From: Nageia nagi
Taxonomy: Eukaryota > Pinophyta
DNA length: 64,000 nucleotides
NCBI GenBank assembly: GCA_050084985.1
Contig: JBITNC010000001.1
Span: 104,098,001-104,162,000, forward strand
Direction: 5' to 3'
Both the position numbers and the translations under genes were made by a program. Below the pieces are notes generated by a model, which had not been told where the DNA came from, did no database searches, and saw only the letters and a program-made list of their open reading frames with translations. This document shows, in pieces, positions 27,961-39,199 of this stretch; the stretch's first letter is position 1, and every line of letters starts with the position of its first letter.

Positions 27961-28785
27961 GGAAATCGATGCAAAATTTAGAGATTGGAAACCCTAAGTG
28001 ATGAACATAGTTTACTAATGGTCCAATAAGATAACAAACCTTAGAATGATGGTTTGAGTCATAACCCCATTGCTCTAGTCTTTTAGTCTCTTCATTATCA
28101 AAATTTTTGGAAGGATTAGATGTTAGTTTTGTGATTTTTCTACTTCATCTTAGTGGGAGTTTTTGGAATCCCTTAGTTCAATATATTTTACATTTTTATG
28201 TAGTAAAACCTTAATTTTGAAGGAAAATGTAAGTCTTAATAAATCACAATTTTATATATTTGTTGTAATTCAATTGTAACCTTCAACTATAAAAGGTCAA
28301 AATTCCAACCTAATAAAATAAATATAAAATATATCAAAATATTATTAAATTTGAACTCAACTTTGAGTATATGGTATAACCAAAAGAAATTTTGAAAATT
28401 ATAAAAAATTTTATGTTAAAAATCATACTATTAAAATTTCTTGTATAATGGAAGAAATGTTGTATAAATAATAGGACCTAAGAAAAGTATATTATTGATC
28501 ATTATAATACTTTTAATAACAAATAACATGTTATTAAACATTCTTGAGAATGGGTATGTAGCATCATTATTTTTAAATATTATTAACATGGTAACTAGAT
28601 CTAAAATAAAAAATATGATCCATACTTGTTAAAACTTTCGTAGGCATGCATGAAAAAACTTTAGTCTTCTTCTATTCATTCCTTGTTAATTGTTGCTTCT
28701 TCTTATGAATGTCACTGTATTCACTTTACAACTGTGTACCTATTATGAAGTAAGTTTTCACCACTGAGAGTACCAACTAATGTTG

Positions 28786-28802
28786 TCTCTCTCTCTCTCT
28801 CT
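28786..28802. repeat. Short (CT)8 microsatellite
   Basis: A run of about eight CT dinucleotides in otherwise non-repetitive DNA. Confidence 0.9.
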
Positions 28803-28984
28803 TTCATCTTCTTCTTTGTAATATGACTACCAACCTAATTGGTTTTCACCTATGCAATTGCTAGCAAGCTAGTTTTTGCCTACATTACTTCTAATAGGGT
28901 TCATTTATATCCATATTTCAATTGACTTGAACAAAATAACCCAAATCAAATTTATTACTTCTCTTTTTTCATGGTTGAAACTAT

Positions 28985-29275
28985 ACAAACTTTGATGCTA
29001 CATAAAACGCTATAGCTCTATGTTATTTTTCATATTCTAAAATTCTATGATTTTTGAGACTTTGGAGCTTAATGTATAATTTTGGAGCTAATAGAACTCT
29101 AAAGCTAACATGACTTTGGTACTAGATAGAAATGTGTAGCTCTATGATTTTTTTAGATTTTGGAGTTCTATACATTGCAAAACTTTAAAGTTGTATTATT
29201 TTTTATTTTTGGAACTCTTTGTATTTCAAAACTCTAGAGCTTTGTATATTTGCAAATTCTAGAGCTTTTATCCAA
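28985..29275 (+). repeat. Degenerate short repeats around TTTGGAGCTCTATG
   Basis: Phrases such as ACTTTGGAGCTTAATG, TTTTGGAGTTCTATAC and AACTCTAGAGCTTT recur every 30-50 bases. The array is too diverged for exact unit boundaries. Confidence 0.5.
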
Positions 29276-31435
29276 ATGATATTCTAGCTTTGCTTCCCAA
29301 GTAATGCTCTAAATCTATTGAGGTTATATTTTGGTGCTCCTATTGAGTAATGCAATTCTAGTTCCTTCCATGTGTGAGGTTCAAATTTATATTGATAAAA
29401 AATTTATGCATTTGAAGAATCCAATAATTCAAGAGACTCTTGTGCTAAATAAAATTTAATGCTAGAAAATGTTAGAACCAAGAAAAGAGAGTTTCACCAT
29501 ATATTTTTCTATTTTGGTTGAAGATGAAATTTATATCAATATAGAGTGCAACAAGATCTCTCTTCTATATGTCAAGAATTTGAAAAATAGTAGAGTAATC
29601 TTGAGTAAAGAAAAATTGATTTGCTAAATTCTATTATTGTTCTATACCTTATTTTAATGGATGAATACATCTTATGTCTTGGGTACTGAATATGCTCCTT
29701 TAATATACTTATGATGCTATTTTGGGCTCTCATTATGTGATTCATATTTTTAAAAATAAACAATCACTAAGATTGCATAACAGTTCCTCATTTTATGTAT
29801 GGAATAAAAACCTTGATATGGTAATCAACTCAAAAACTAGTATTTCATTCACTAAATATAAGAATGATCCCATAGTAGTAAAAATGAAACTGGTAAAGTT
29901 GATTACATTAAGATGTTAAAGATGTAATGTGGAACATGAGAACTCTATGGAATTTGGGAATATTGTTCATTGGGTGGAATAAGTGAAGGTGTTGTAGACT
30001 CAAATAATGGATTATTAAGTGTGAAAGGTACTCTAATTTTACAAAATTTAGTTTCCTCTCATATACATAATAGAGAAACATCCCTGGTAATAATGCCAAA
30101 AATTGTGAGATATCAATTCACTACTTAATTTAACAATATAGGATCGATGTTCGAAGGCTATATACAATTGAGATTTTGTTTAATATATATGGTTTCCTAA
30201 TCATACTTATAGAAATAAAAAATTCAAAGAATTAGGAGAGCATGAAATAACGTGCAAGAATTAAAATGAAAATATAATAACAAAGAGGTAGTTGTCTAAA
30301 CTCAAAATATAGCATGAATGGGATATAAAATAGTAACAACAACAATAAAAAAATAACATAAACAAAGAAAATAAAAACATTGGGTAAAATCTATGAATAA
30401 AGTTGGCCAAACTTCATCAACAAATTCTGTAAGAAAAGAATCAAAAGATTGAAAAACACTTCAAGCTATTATTCCTTCAATGCTTATAATTACATCATAG
30501 ATCAGAAATATTTGTTACTATCTCTAGTCTAACCTATCTAACTAATTGAATGACTAACTCTTTTGTAGTCACTAAGAATTATTATTTATTCTAATATATT
30601 TCTAACAAACTATGTAACTCCATCAATCACATCTAATCAAACTAATACTATATACTTGTATAAGTACATGTTTATTCTATTAATAGTAAACTATTTACAA
30701 CTTGGAATAAATACAACATGAGTCACTACTAATCAATTTTAACAACTTATAGTAAGTTTGGTGCTTTAAACTATCAACATATTGATCTAGACCTTATATG
30801 TAGTGGAAAGATTCAAATCTAGCCTTATTCTTTAGCAATACAATCTCTATTTTAATCCAATCTTCAATAGCTATCAAATTTAGAACCTAAAATTATAGAG
30901 GTCATAACTACCTTGTTACTTTGTATTTTTCAAAATTGTAAAAATATATAAGTACCCATTTTTACAAGGAAGATCTCCATTAAATTTCTAGTGATTCAAA
31001 ATCTTCATAATCATTTTGAAGCTTCATCTTATTTTGAAGCTCGATAATTCAAAGCATCAATAATTTTGAAGCTTCATCCCAATTCTAAAGCTTTTAAGTT
31101 CTCAAAGGATTCTAAAGTGTGAACTATTCTTGAATTTTGAACCTTTCTTTATTAGGCTTGATTCTAGGACTACATTTCTCTCAAGTTGATTACAATTCTT
31201 ATGCTTGTAGTACTCAAGTACTAAATATGATTCTAGAGCTATGTTTGAATAATATTGAGATATAACTTTTTATCCCATTTATTGCTCTTACAAAGATACA
31301 TAACATTACATCTTTACAGAAAATATAAAATATTAGTAACTAATAAAATATGACATCTTAATCTATTTAGACTAATTAAACATATTGAAACATACAAACC
31401 TATTACTAGAGAATCTATTTTGGAATTTGAATAAT
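29276..31435. other. AT-rich DNA, nothing recognised
   Basis: Short frames only. A cluster of AATTTTGAAGCTTCATC-like phrases lies at about 31,010-31,090. No gene seen. Confidence 0.5.
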
Positions 31436-31439
31436 AGTG

Positions 31440-31915
31440 TATGCATGTCTAACTGTGGTCATTATTTGGTCTCATCATGAAGTAGACATTTGAGAGAAAA
31501 ATTATGTAGTGGTGGAAACTTAAGGATCAGCTATCAACATGCCCTCTCATTGATTGAATGTGGTCATATCAGAATGGATGTTTACCTAGAATAGGAAAAA
31601 ACTTTTGAGCATACACATGTATACATTCAAATGTAAATAATATCTAACAAAATTATTATTGAATTTTTTAAGACTTGCAAATTGCATACATACACATAAA
31701 AATTTATTTTAACAAAATACCTAAAGTTAAGTAGACATCTAAGTGATAAACTATGGAGTGGTGGACATTGAAGGCTCAACCATTGACTCACCCTCTCGTT
31801 GGTCAAATGTGGTCATCTGAGGATGGAAATCTATCTAGAACAGAAATTTATTTTTGAGCATACACATATATACATTCAAATGTGAATAATATCTAACAAA
31901 ATTAACATAGAAATT
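31440..31915 (-). repeat. Duplicated exon-like unit of the unidentified element (copy A)
   Basis: Two units, about 31,440-31,690 and 31,700-31,915, repeat the same sequence, including TGGAGTGGTGGACATTGAAGG-like and GAGCATACACATATATACA phrases. A single unit is present in copy B at about 55,590-55,795. The part that reads as protein on the minus strand (EPSTSTTP-like) suggests an exon with adjoining intron was duplicated in this copy only. Confidence 0.7.
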
Positions 31916-31939
31916 ATTAAACTCGGTATATTATTTTTA

Positions 31940-32640
31940 ACTCATAAGGTTTGCTAGTAGATCTAATACTAGGAGTTGATATCATGATAGCTCTTTAATA
32001 TGTGCTTAAAGTGGATGCTCCCATCATCTATAATAAAAAATATAAAGGTGCTTAAAATTTAAATTAGGTATATATATAATCCAAATTAGTTTAAAAATAC
32101 AAATGTATATTAAATACACTAAATATATGGAAAATATGTCTCTCTCCTAGGGAGGTCAATATCATCCATTAACATCATCTTTGCATAAGATATCTTATAA
32201 TTAGTTGAAGGGGGATCACCACATATACTATCATAAATTTGGAAAACATTAGGTGTAACTCCATTAACTCTACCATCATCTCTAGTCTCACATACATTAG
32301 CTACCATGTGGGTATCTTGTTCAATGAGAGTTCTAGTCACCTGAGATAATTCTATGAATGTCAAAATAATTTTTTAATGAAAAGCTAGTGCAAGACATGT
32401 TGGTTGACCTAGATTGACCTGTGCCCCTGGTCTATTTTTCTCCAAGCCATGACCAATCTCATGATTACATCTCATGTCAAAATAATTGACATATTTTTCT
32501 AATACACACTTAGCATATATTTTCTTCCAAAAATACAAAGGGATATCGAAATTGGAATGTGGTGATTTATCAAACATTATCCACCATCAATCCTAAATTT
32601 TTAGAGTTATCATAAAATGGGTGGACCAATCATAGGGAAT
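31940..32640 (-). pseudogene. Unidentified multi-exon element gene, copy A
   Basis: Minus-strand open stretches of 67 codons (32,374-32,577) and 81 codons (32,119-32,364), with matching sequence beyond both, align with copy B at 55.8-56.5 kb. Shared protein phrases include a NYFDMR..H.IGHG motif, KNRPGAQVNLGQ, ALSQVTRTL-like, and YAKMMLMDDIDLPRRETY. A further exon-like piece lies at about 31,945-32,030. I do not recognise the family. Stops interrupt it, so this copy is inactive. Confidence 0.55.
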
Positions 32641-33640
32641 TCATTCTTTATCAGGGTGGATTTAGTAATACCTAAATTATTTATCTCTCAAGTAAAGAAC
32701 CCATTTGAATAATGCTCTCTCATGCAATCTATCCATACCTTAAAACTTTACATATCCCCATAAACAATCCTAATAGTATCAACTATGATTTACATCAAAG
32801 ATGTAAAATATATAACTAATTCATATAAGAAGATATTTCAAGTAACAAAAGAGAATGTACATCTTATCATGCTACAAAAAAATGATATTTTATATTCTCA
32901 AAAGGCATAGTGGGAGGATTTTTAATGGTAATTTGACACATATAATAATGCTAGGAAAATAAATGAAAGGTGGAGATTTAACACCTAAATTCAAATATAC
33001 TTTATGATTTTAAATACTTTTTACATCTTAATTGGAATCTAATTAAGAATTCTTTAGCATGAGTTTAATGTTTCATGGAATACCAATAAGAAATTACCTC
33101 AAACATATTAGTTTAACAAGCCCTTTTTGCCATTTTTTCACTCTTGTAGAAGATATTAAATATCTCTTCTATGTTTGTAATAGGTATCAATATGCCTAAA
33201 AAGGATTTTTTATTCTTTTAAAACCATTTCTTCCCAATATCTTTCATGGTAACAAATATTTTTGGGGATCCCCCAACATCCTCTTCCTTTCAAAAACATG
33301 ATAATTATTTAGAATTCATAAACTATTTTGAATATGGAAAATTAAGAAATATGTTATTTTTTCTATTGTTGTGCCTTTATAGATCTAAACCATGTCAATG
33401 TCAGCATCATGTATGTTTGAGATGTTCTAAACTAGAAGAACATCAATGCTCTCCACCATTGAATATTATCATTCCATGGCTTCAACAACCTCTTGGATTA
33501 ATTTTAATTAGTTTTTGGGAACATATCACACACTAGATATTAACTTGGGTGATGGAAAATTACAAATCTTGTTGGCTTTATTTTCACATAAAATATGACC
33601 TTATTAGATTATCTTTTAGTTGTGAAGTTATATATCAGGA
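32641..33640. other. AT-rich DNA, nothing recognised
   Basis: A 96-codon open frame at 33,246-33,536 (plus) has several cysteines (a CQCQHHVCLRC-like run) but no family match that I can support; it may be chance. Confidence 0.4.
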
Positions 33641-33645
33641 TATAT

Positions 33646-33927
33646 GTGTCTAGTTTATATGTTAGCATCTATGTTCATTACATTTATGAGTTTAATAAGT
33701 CAGTTTAGTATTAGGAAGTGTGTTTAGTTTATGTGTTTAACATTTATATTCATTACATTTTTGAATCTACTAAGTTGGTTTAGTATCAAGAGGTGTGTTT
33801 AGTTTATGTGTTTAGTATTTATGTTTAATAAATTTTTGAGTTTAACGACTCAATTTTGTATTAGCACCCTCTATGTTTAGTTTATGTGTTTAACATCTAT
33901 GTTAGTTATATTTATGATTCTAATGAT
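33646..33927 (+). repeat. Tandem repeat, about four diverged copies of a 72-78 bp unit
   Basis: Units start near 33,646, 33,718, 33,792 and 33,870. Each begins GTGTTTAGTTTATGTGTTTA or a variant, followed by an ATTCATTACATTTTTGA-like middle and an AGTTTAGTATTA-like end. The last unit is partial. Confidence 0.8.
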
Positions 33928-34018
33928 CAAATTTAAACTAAATTCTACAAAATTATTAAAAAAATCATAAACAAAATAACAGAAATACACATGATATTTT
34001 AGCACCCAACACCTAAGA

Positions 34019-34432
34019 AAATGATATTTTAACAAAAAAAATCCAAAAAACTAATAGCAATGGTTGCTCAAGCTAACTTGGATAACATTGGATGAAAATA
34101 AAGGAAGAGGACGATAGGAGGAGAACTGAAATTGGGATCCCAAAAATGTAGGTTTGCTACTTAGGTTTGGCTATGAGGTGTAGGTTATGGAGCTAAAAAA
34201 TGAGCTCCATGGCTTGCATCATGATATTTAACTTTCATTTATTGGTATCCTTATATATCGAGATCTTGATATAGGTTCAGGTGGTGAACCCATATCAAGA
34301 TCCTGATATCTGGTAGGATTGATATCTCAAGATATCAGGATCCTAATTTGTTTAATATTGTGATCCCAAGTTTTTCAATCCTAAATTTTTACTTTGTACT
34401 TCCTCTTTAAGTGGAACCAACTTCTTACTTTC
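34019..34432 (+). repeat. Hairpin-rich repeat module, copy A
   Basis: It matches 60,649-61,016 in the same orientation. Both share an AAAATGATATTTTAACAAAA start, a GGAGCTA..AAATGAG block, several GGATCC-containing phrases, and a TTTTTACT..CCTCTTAA end. This copy holds two overlapping strong hairpins: 34,262-34,278 with 34,286-34,302 (one mismatch, 7-base loop), and 34,299-34,310 with 34,331-34,342 (perfect). A related GGATCCTAATTTTTT phrase occurs at about 47,865. Each occurrence lies upstream of plus-strand coding-like sequence, so it may be a transposon 5' region. Confidence 0.65.
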
Positions 34433-34470
34433 ACTTTACTTAAGGAAAGGAAAGGCTTCAAGTAGCTAGT

Positions 34471-34863
34471 ATGAGTCCAAAATCTATACATTATGGACTA
34501 TTTAAGATTATAGTGAAATATAGAAACAATACATTCAAACTTTTCTTGCTCACTTATATGAAAATATATTATATTTTTAATATGGAGAATTTTAATTTTT
34601 TTTTGCCTATATCATTGCACAATAATGAAAATATCCTAATTCAGCCACTTTACTATGACATGATTTTATTCACTTTTCAAGAGGCTGTAGATGATGTGCT
34701 TCTTGGAAAGAAAAATCATACTTCAAGAATGGGTGATGAAGAATTTTGGTTGATTTGTCAAAACATTAAAAGTTTGAGAAAAGCAATATGGTTACATGTT
34801 GATTGGTTCAAGGATTTATATGTTCATCTAGTGAATTTAAGATTTTTAGAAACAAAAAACTGA
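34471..34863 (+). CDS. Hypothetical open reading frame downstream of the hairpin module
   Basis: An ATG-initiated frame of 130 codons begins 39 bases after the repeat module. The second half (GKKNHTSRMGDEEFWLICQN, then a KSLRKAIWLHVDWFKDLY-like stretch) looks more protein-like than the AT-rich first half. A similarly placed frame follows the other module copy at 61,040, but the two proteins do not obviously align. It may be a decayed transposon exon or chance. Confidence 0.25.
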   Translation: MSPKSIHYGLFKIIVKYRNNTFKLFLLTYMKIYYIFNMENFNFFLPISLHNNENILIQPLYYDMILFTFQEAVDDVLLGKKNHTSRMGDEEFWLICQNIKSLRKAIWLHVDWFKDLYVHLVNLRFLETKN

Positions 34864-35627
34864 TACAAAATGGTTTTTTGAATAAAAGACATATTGAAAT
34901 ACTCATGGTGAGTTAGTAAACCTCTTATGGGACTCATTTTTATATGATGAATTCATTTTAGAATGTTGCTAGTGCTAAATTTTCATGAAGTTAACTAGAA
35001 TTTTGTTAGTATAAAAAAATGTCAAAATATATCAATTATATTAAGAAGACCATAAATCTTTGTATGTATCTTCAATGGAAGAAACTAATATACCATTTTG
35101 TAGCTCTCGAAAAGATATTTCCAACAATAAATTACATATCTACTTTTGATGAATATTTAACTTTAATTTAAATATTTTTTTTGTAACTTCATAACTTTAT
35201 ACAATGAGACCAACATTGAGCAACTAAGAAATTCTGACCTTAGCCTTCATATTTAGTTTTCTAGAGCCATATTATGTCAAATATGTCACCGTTGATCAAT
35301 TCTAACATGAGTCTTAAGCATCATCATCGCCAAATTGAGGATAAATTCGAAGGAGTAAACTTTAATAATAAGTATTATGTAGACTTTATTTGTAGCAATT
35401 ATTTTCTTGTGACGTGCTTCGTACTTGTCAAACAAAAACATTTCAAATTGGTTGAAAAGATGAAAAAGCTAGATCGCTAGATGATGTGGAAGTTTAAGAA
35501 ATAGACTAGCTCAATGAATGCCTAAGAGCCTTTTGTAAATGGTTATTCTATGTCATTCAAGCATTCTCAGGGAGGAATGAACGAAATTTGGAGAGAAGAG
35601 GAGTGATTTTGGAGAGTTGTCGCAAAT
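34864..35627. other. Non-coding, repeat-like DNA
   Basis: The sequence reads like decayed retrotransposon end sequence, but no gene or clear element border was found except the candidate LTR that follows. Confidence 0.35.
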
Positions 35628-35763
35628 TGTTGAGAGATTAACTCCTATGTTATTCCTTGTTTCGTTATATTACCAACGCTCTGTAATATTTCGAAGCCTA
35701 TAAATCTATCTTCAATCAGTAATGAAACTTGGATATCGTAGAAAATGCTTTTTGTTTCCAACA
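35628..35763 (+). repeat. Candidate short LTR (136 bp)
   Basis: The segment runs TGTTGAGAGATTAAC to TTTCCAACA, giving matching TGTTG...CAACA termini. It contains CCTATAAATC (TATA-like) and the TCAATCAGTAATGAAA phrase seen in short plant copia LTRs. No flanking 5-bp duplication is evident, so it may be a chance or eroded solo LTR. Confidence 0.35.
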
Positions 35764-36340
35764 ATTCAAATTCTCTAATTGTGAGAATATTCATTGTTTG
35801 ATTGTCATTACGGATCAAAATGTAAAAACATTCATTATAAAAAGCTTTAAAACTATGTAAACGGCTGGAAACTGTTAAAAGAACCTACGCTGACAGCCAT
35901 GCACATACAGAAAATGTATAGAAGATCCAAAATGCATAGAATAATACTTTTTCATTGAGAAAGCAGGAAATTCTGCTCCTCCCTCCAACGAATCCCTTCT
36001 GGTCTTCTAGCCATAGATTTTAGAACTTCCTCTTAAGATGTTTGCCAATTAAAACTCTGCATCATTGCACACAGCCCTTATCAAAATAAAGAACAGGAAT
36101 GCCTAAAGACTTAAGATCAATGGTCTCTCGAATTATTATTCTACTTTAATAAGCTATGTGCAGTGTTTAATCCCAACTCTTGAGTATGGTCTTGAGTTGC
36201 ACATCTACAATCAACCAGGCTTATATGAAAGCAAAAGCGTCTTGGAGAAGTCGAGATCAAGGTGCCATAACTGTGTGGAAGAATAAGATTACAGACTGAA
36301 GAAGTAGATTGGAATACCAGCCAACACTGAGTATATCCAA
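35764..36340 (-). other. Downstream flank of GT47 copy 2
   Basis: Less AT-rich than most of the window, consistent with a 3' untranslated or gene-flanking region of the minus-strand glycosyltransferase gene that ends at 36,341. No canonical polyadenylation signal was pinned down. Confidence 0.35.
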
Positions 36341-37816
36341 CTAGTTTTCACCCTTCTTTGCAAAACTGGAGAAAAATCCCATCGTTCTAGCTGCCAGAGA
36401 TGTCACGGCACTCTTACACAGTGTTATATCATCCTTGAGAAATTCCCTGTAGACTTCCATACAATATTTATGCCTTTCCTCTACCTCTTCCTTACTCATA
36501 ATTTTTAGAATTGGCACAATTCTGTGCATCTCCTTCGTCGGAAATTGGAGTATGCATCGATGCCACTGTATCAGAGTATCAAAGGGCTTCACGTAGTTAT
36601 CAGCTATTAGCACTGGAATTGTTCCTGCGCTTAGAATCTCAATGAATCTGTATGTATTAGGCTGCCTTCCAGCAGGTGCGAGCCCAAACGTACTATTCAT
36701 CAGATCTACATAATCGTGACTATCATAGATGGCTTCGTCCTTATTGCATTTGGCGTCAAGTTCGGGTTCGTTCCGCCTATGGTCATTATTGGAAGGATGT
36801 CTGCATGAAAGGGCGACGATGATATCTTTGCCATTGTGCATATCTCTGAAAGATTCATGGCTTCTGAAAACCCCTTCACCCCCATATCCTAAGTACGTCA
36901 TCCCCCTAAAGGTCAGGAAATATTTTCTGTCGAAAGGTTTGATTTGTTGAAGGTGTGTGAGCCTCATGTGTGGTGGGAGAGTAATGCTGATGTCGAAGCC
37001 GGGTCGGTAAATTGTTTCATGCATGTCGGTGATGAGAAGCGAAGCCATTCCTATGCTCTCCATTGGTATCCCTGTTAGTGCCCACCTATATATAAAAGAG
37101 ACCAGAACATGGTTCAATCCATCATTCCAGTAAGGAAGCGTGCTCGGAGGCGGTGGTGGTGAATTGTGATATGGATCCAAGAGGTCCGCATACTCGAAAA
37201 ACAAGCACGCCTTGTTGGGATCCTTGGTGAACCATTTTGTTGAGTTTAGCCATTGAAAGTACCTGAAAGCACATAACATCTTACTACAATATTGCAATCA
37301 AATTTATCTTGTAATGAAATGCCGACACCGGGCTCGAAATACAAAACAATTTTACCATGTGTGCCGAGGCGGTAGATCATAGACGAAGATCTTGATGACA
37401 TCCATATTTGCACATCGTGAGTAATTGAAGCATAAATCCATCGAACACCGCGGAAACAACACTGGATAATGCCAGACCGTATTTTCTGCGTGCCATGGGC
37501 CTTCTTTCTCAATTTGGCATGGCTTCTGTATCACCTTGTCCTTCAGAAGTTGTGGTGATGTATTGTTAGATGCGGCAGAGGCATACGTAGATTGAGACAG
37601 ACATACAGTGCAGTTGCACACCTTCGCATTCTCAATTGGGAAGCTCCCATTGCGTGACATACGATTTTTTTGTATCGTGACCAAGTGCTGGAAAGAGCTA
37701 AATGCAAACTCACACGTCTCCCTGAGAATAAACACCGGCAAACTCAAAATGCAGAGAACCACAAATAAGACTGTGATGGAAGCAACAAGAGATCATTTTC
37801 GGCCTGAAATCTTCAT
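36341..37816 (-). pseudogene. GT47 exostosin-family glycosyltransferase, copy 2 (nearly intact; stop at codon 8)
   Basis: Two exons (37,356-37,816 and 36,341-37,262) with a 93-bp intron, donor ATG|GTAAAA and acceptor TTTCAG|GTAC, join in frame to 460 codons. Domains in order: a short cytoplasmic tail; a hydrophobic signal anchor at about residues 9-29; a cysteine-rich stem; the GT47 entry motif IKIFVYDLPP at the end of exon 1; RPGFDISITLP (about 240-250); YFLTFRG (about 268-274); and the core FGLAPAGR..TYRFIE, then LSAGTIPVLI (about 346-373). Such proteins are Golgi type II membrane enzymes transferring sugars in wall or glycoprotein synthesis; the acceptor is unknown. The only clear defect is an in-frame TGA at 37,793-37,795, between ATG (37,814-37,816) and the anchor. 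Confidence 0.85.
37263..37355 (-). other. Intron of GT47 copy 2 (93 bp)
   Basis: Bounded by GTAAAA and TTTCAG on the minus strand; splicing splits a tryptophan codon (TG|G). Copy 3 has an intron of exactly the same length at the same point (41,248-41,340). Copy 1 keeps the donor but has lost the acceptor. Confidence 0.85.
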
Positions 37817-37971
37817 ACTGACTGTGTCTTTGGAGCCGTTGGAACCGCGGGCATCTTCGTCGAACGCTGAGGTGTAATAGAAGATTGTAATCCTTTCTCT
37901 CTTCGCAGGACAGCAGAAACGCCGAAAGAGGTATGCTTCCAAGAACATCATAGTTGTGGTATAGCTAAAGG

Positions 37972-38072
37972 CAAATACTCATGCAACTCGTGGGCAGAAA
38001 CTTAATGTATACCTCGTCGTTTGAGGCGATGACAACTACTCATGCAGCTCGTGGGCAGAAACTTAATATACG
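37972..38072. repeat. Tandem direct repeat upstream of GT47 copy 2
   Basis: AACTACTCATGCAGCTCGTG, followed by GGCAGAAACTTAAT, occurs twice about 60 bases apart (37,972 and 38,032). A diverged version is in the upstream flank of copy 1 near 6113-6150. It lies about 150 bases upstream of the GT47 start, where promoter elements could be, but no known element was recognised. Confidence 0.75.
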
Positions 38073-38796
38073 ACATCATACAGCCATTGGAGGATCTAGT
38101 TTCACCTGAAATTGCGATTGTCCTATTTTACAATTAGGTTGTAGTTTATATTTTAAATTTATTTTATATGACTCTAAAAGGAGTCATAGAATAAATTTTT
38201 CTCTATATATATATATCACTTGTTTAATTTCATAAAAATCATAATAAATCTAAAAATTATTGTACTATTTATTTTAAAGAACATTATACTATTTATTTAT
38301 AGTTGTAAAAGTTTCATAACATTCAAAAAATAAATCATTTGCAATATTTTAATTTTATTCATTATCATTAGTTAAATTAAATTTTTATAAATGTATTTTA
38401 ATCATCATGCTTTTAATTTTAATTTTTGAGGAGAAATTATTTTTTATTTATTCATTAAAAATTATACATATCATTTTTTTTAAATGAATCATTCTTTCTA
38501 TCATATTGATTTATCTCTTCAATAAATTCTTATCATTGTTTCACAAACTTTTTATTAGAGAAAATAAGTATTTAATGAATTGGACAAATAAAATCCAACT
38601 TCTTCCATATAAAACTAAGAAACAACTAGTAAAATTTTAAATATTATTCAAAATAGGAGTACATTTTTGAAAAAAATGATTACAAATCCTAAAACTATTA
38701 TAGCAAAGTTTTTTCTCATAAATATGATTCATATTTATATCAAAAAAATGGTAGGAAGAAATACAATATATAGACATAGGACTTAAAAATTTCCAA

Positions 38797-38908
38797 ACAA
38801 TATGAATTGATGAATAGGGGAGTTGGAGAGGTGTGTAGTGCAAAGCTCTGGGAGACCCAAGTTCAAAACTCCTAGTATCAAGGAATAAAACTCAACTAAA
38901 AAAAAAAA
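38797..38908 (+). mobile_element. SINE-like insertion with poly(A) tail
   Basis: About 110 bases are present here but absent from the matching point in duplicated copy 1 (about 7226), so this is an insertion after the duplication. It contains CAAGTTCAAAACTCC, a good match to the polymerase III B box, preceded by a weak A-box-like TAGTGCAAAGC, and ends in a run of about 11 A. These are tRNA-derived SINE traits. The target duplication is unclear because the flanks are A/T-rich. Confidence 0.65.
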
Positions 38909-39199
38909 TTCTTACAATCTTAACAATATATATATTTACTACTTCAAAATATCATGGACCTTATTTATTGATGATCAATTGTCACTAGATAACCATTTTC
39001 ATTAAATTCTTATAGAATATTCTCTTGAATGATTTGATAATTGAAATTCTAATTCTATTAATGGAATTGCATATGTAGAATGAAGAGACATTTTGGAGCA
39101 AATATTTTACAAAGTGAAGTAAACTTTGTTATGTTTATCATGCTCAACAAGGAGTTTGATAGGTTTCGTAAATGAAGATCTATGTTTATGGACTTGTAT

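Larger units (their letters stand above)
36368..39199 (-). repeat. Duplicated segment, copy 2
   Basis: Matches 4090-7517 through the gene and about 1.3 kb of upstream flank, ending at a shared GTTTATGGACTTGTATAA. Compared with copy 1 it lacks about 500 bases upstream of the gene and the CT microsatellite, and has gained a SINE-like insertion (38,797-38,908). Confidence 0.8.

Noticed and set aside
33246-33536. Zinc-finger gene suggested by a cysteine-rich 96-codon frame
   Set aside because: Cysteine spacing fits no finger class and the surroundings are non-coding.
36729-36950. 73-codon plus-strand frame
   Set aside because: Antisense shadow of exon 2 of the GT47 gene.
37608-37877. 89-codon plus-strand frame
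   Set aside because: Antisense to exon 1 of the GT47 gene; no family motif.
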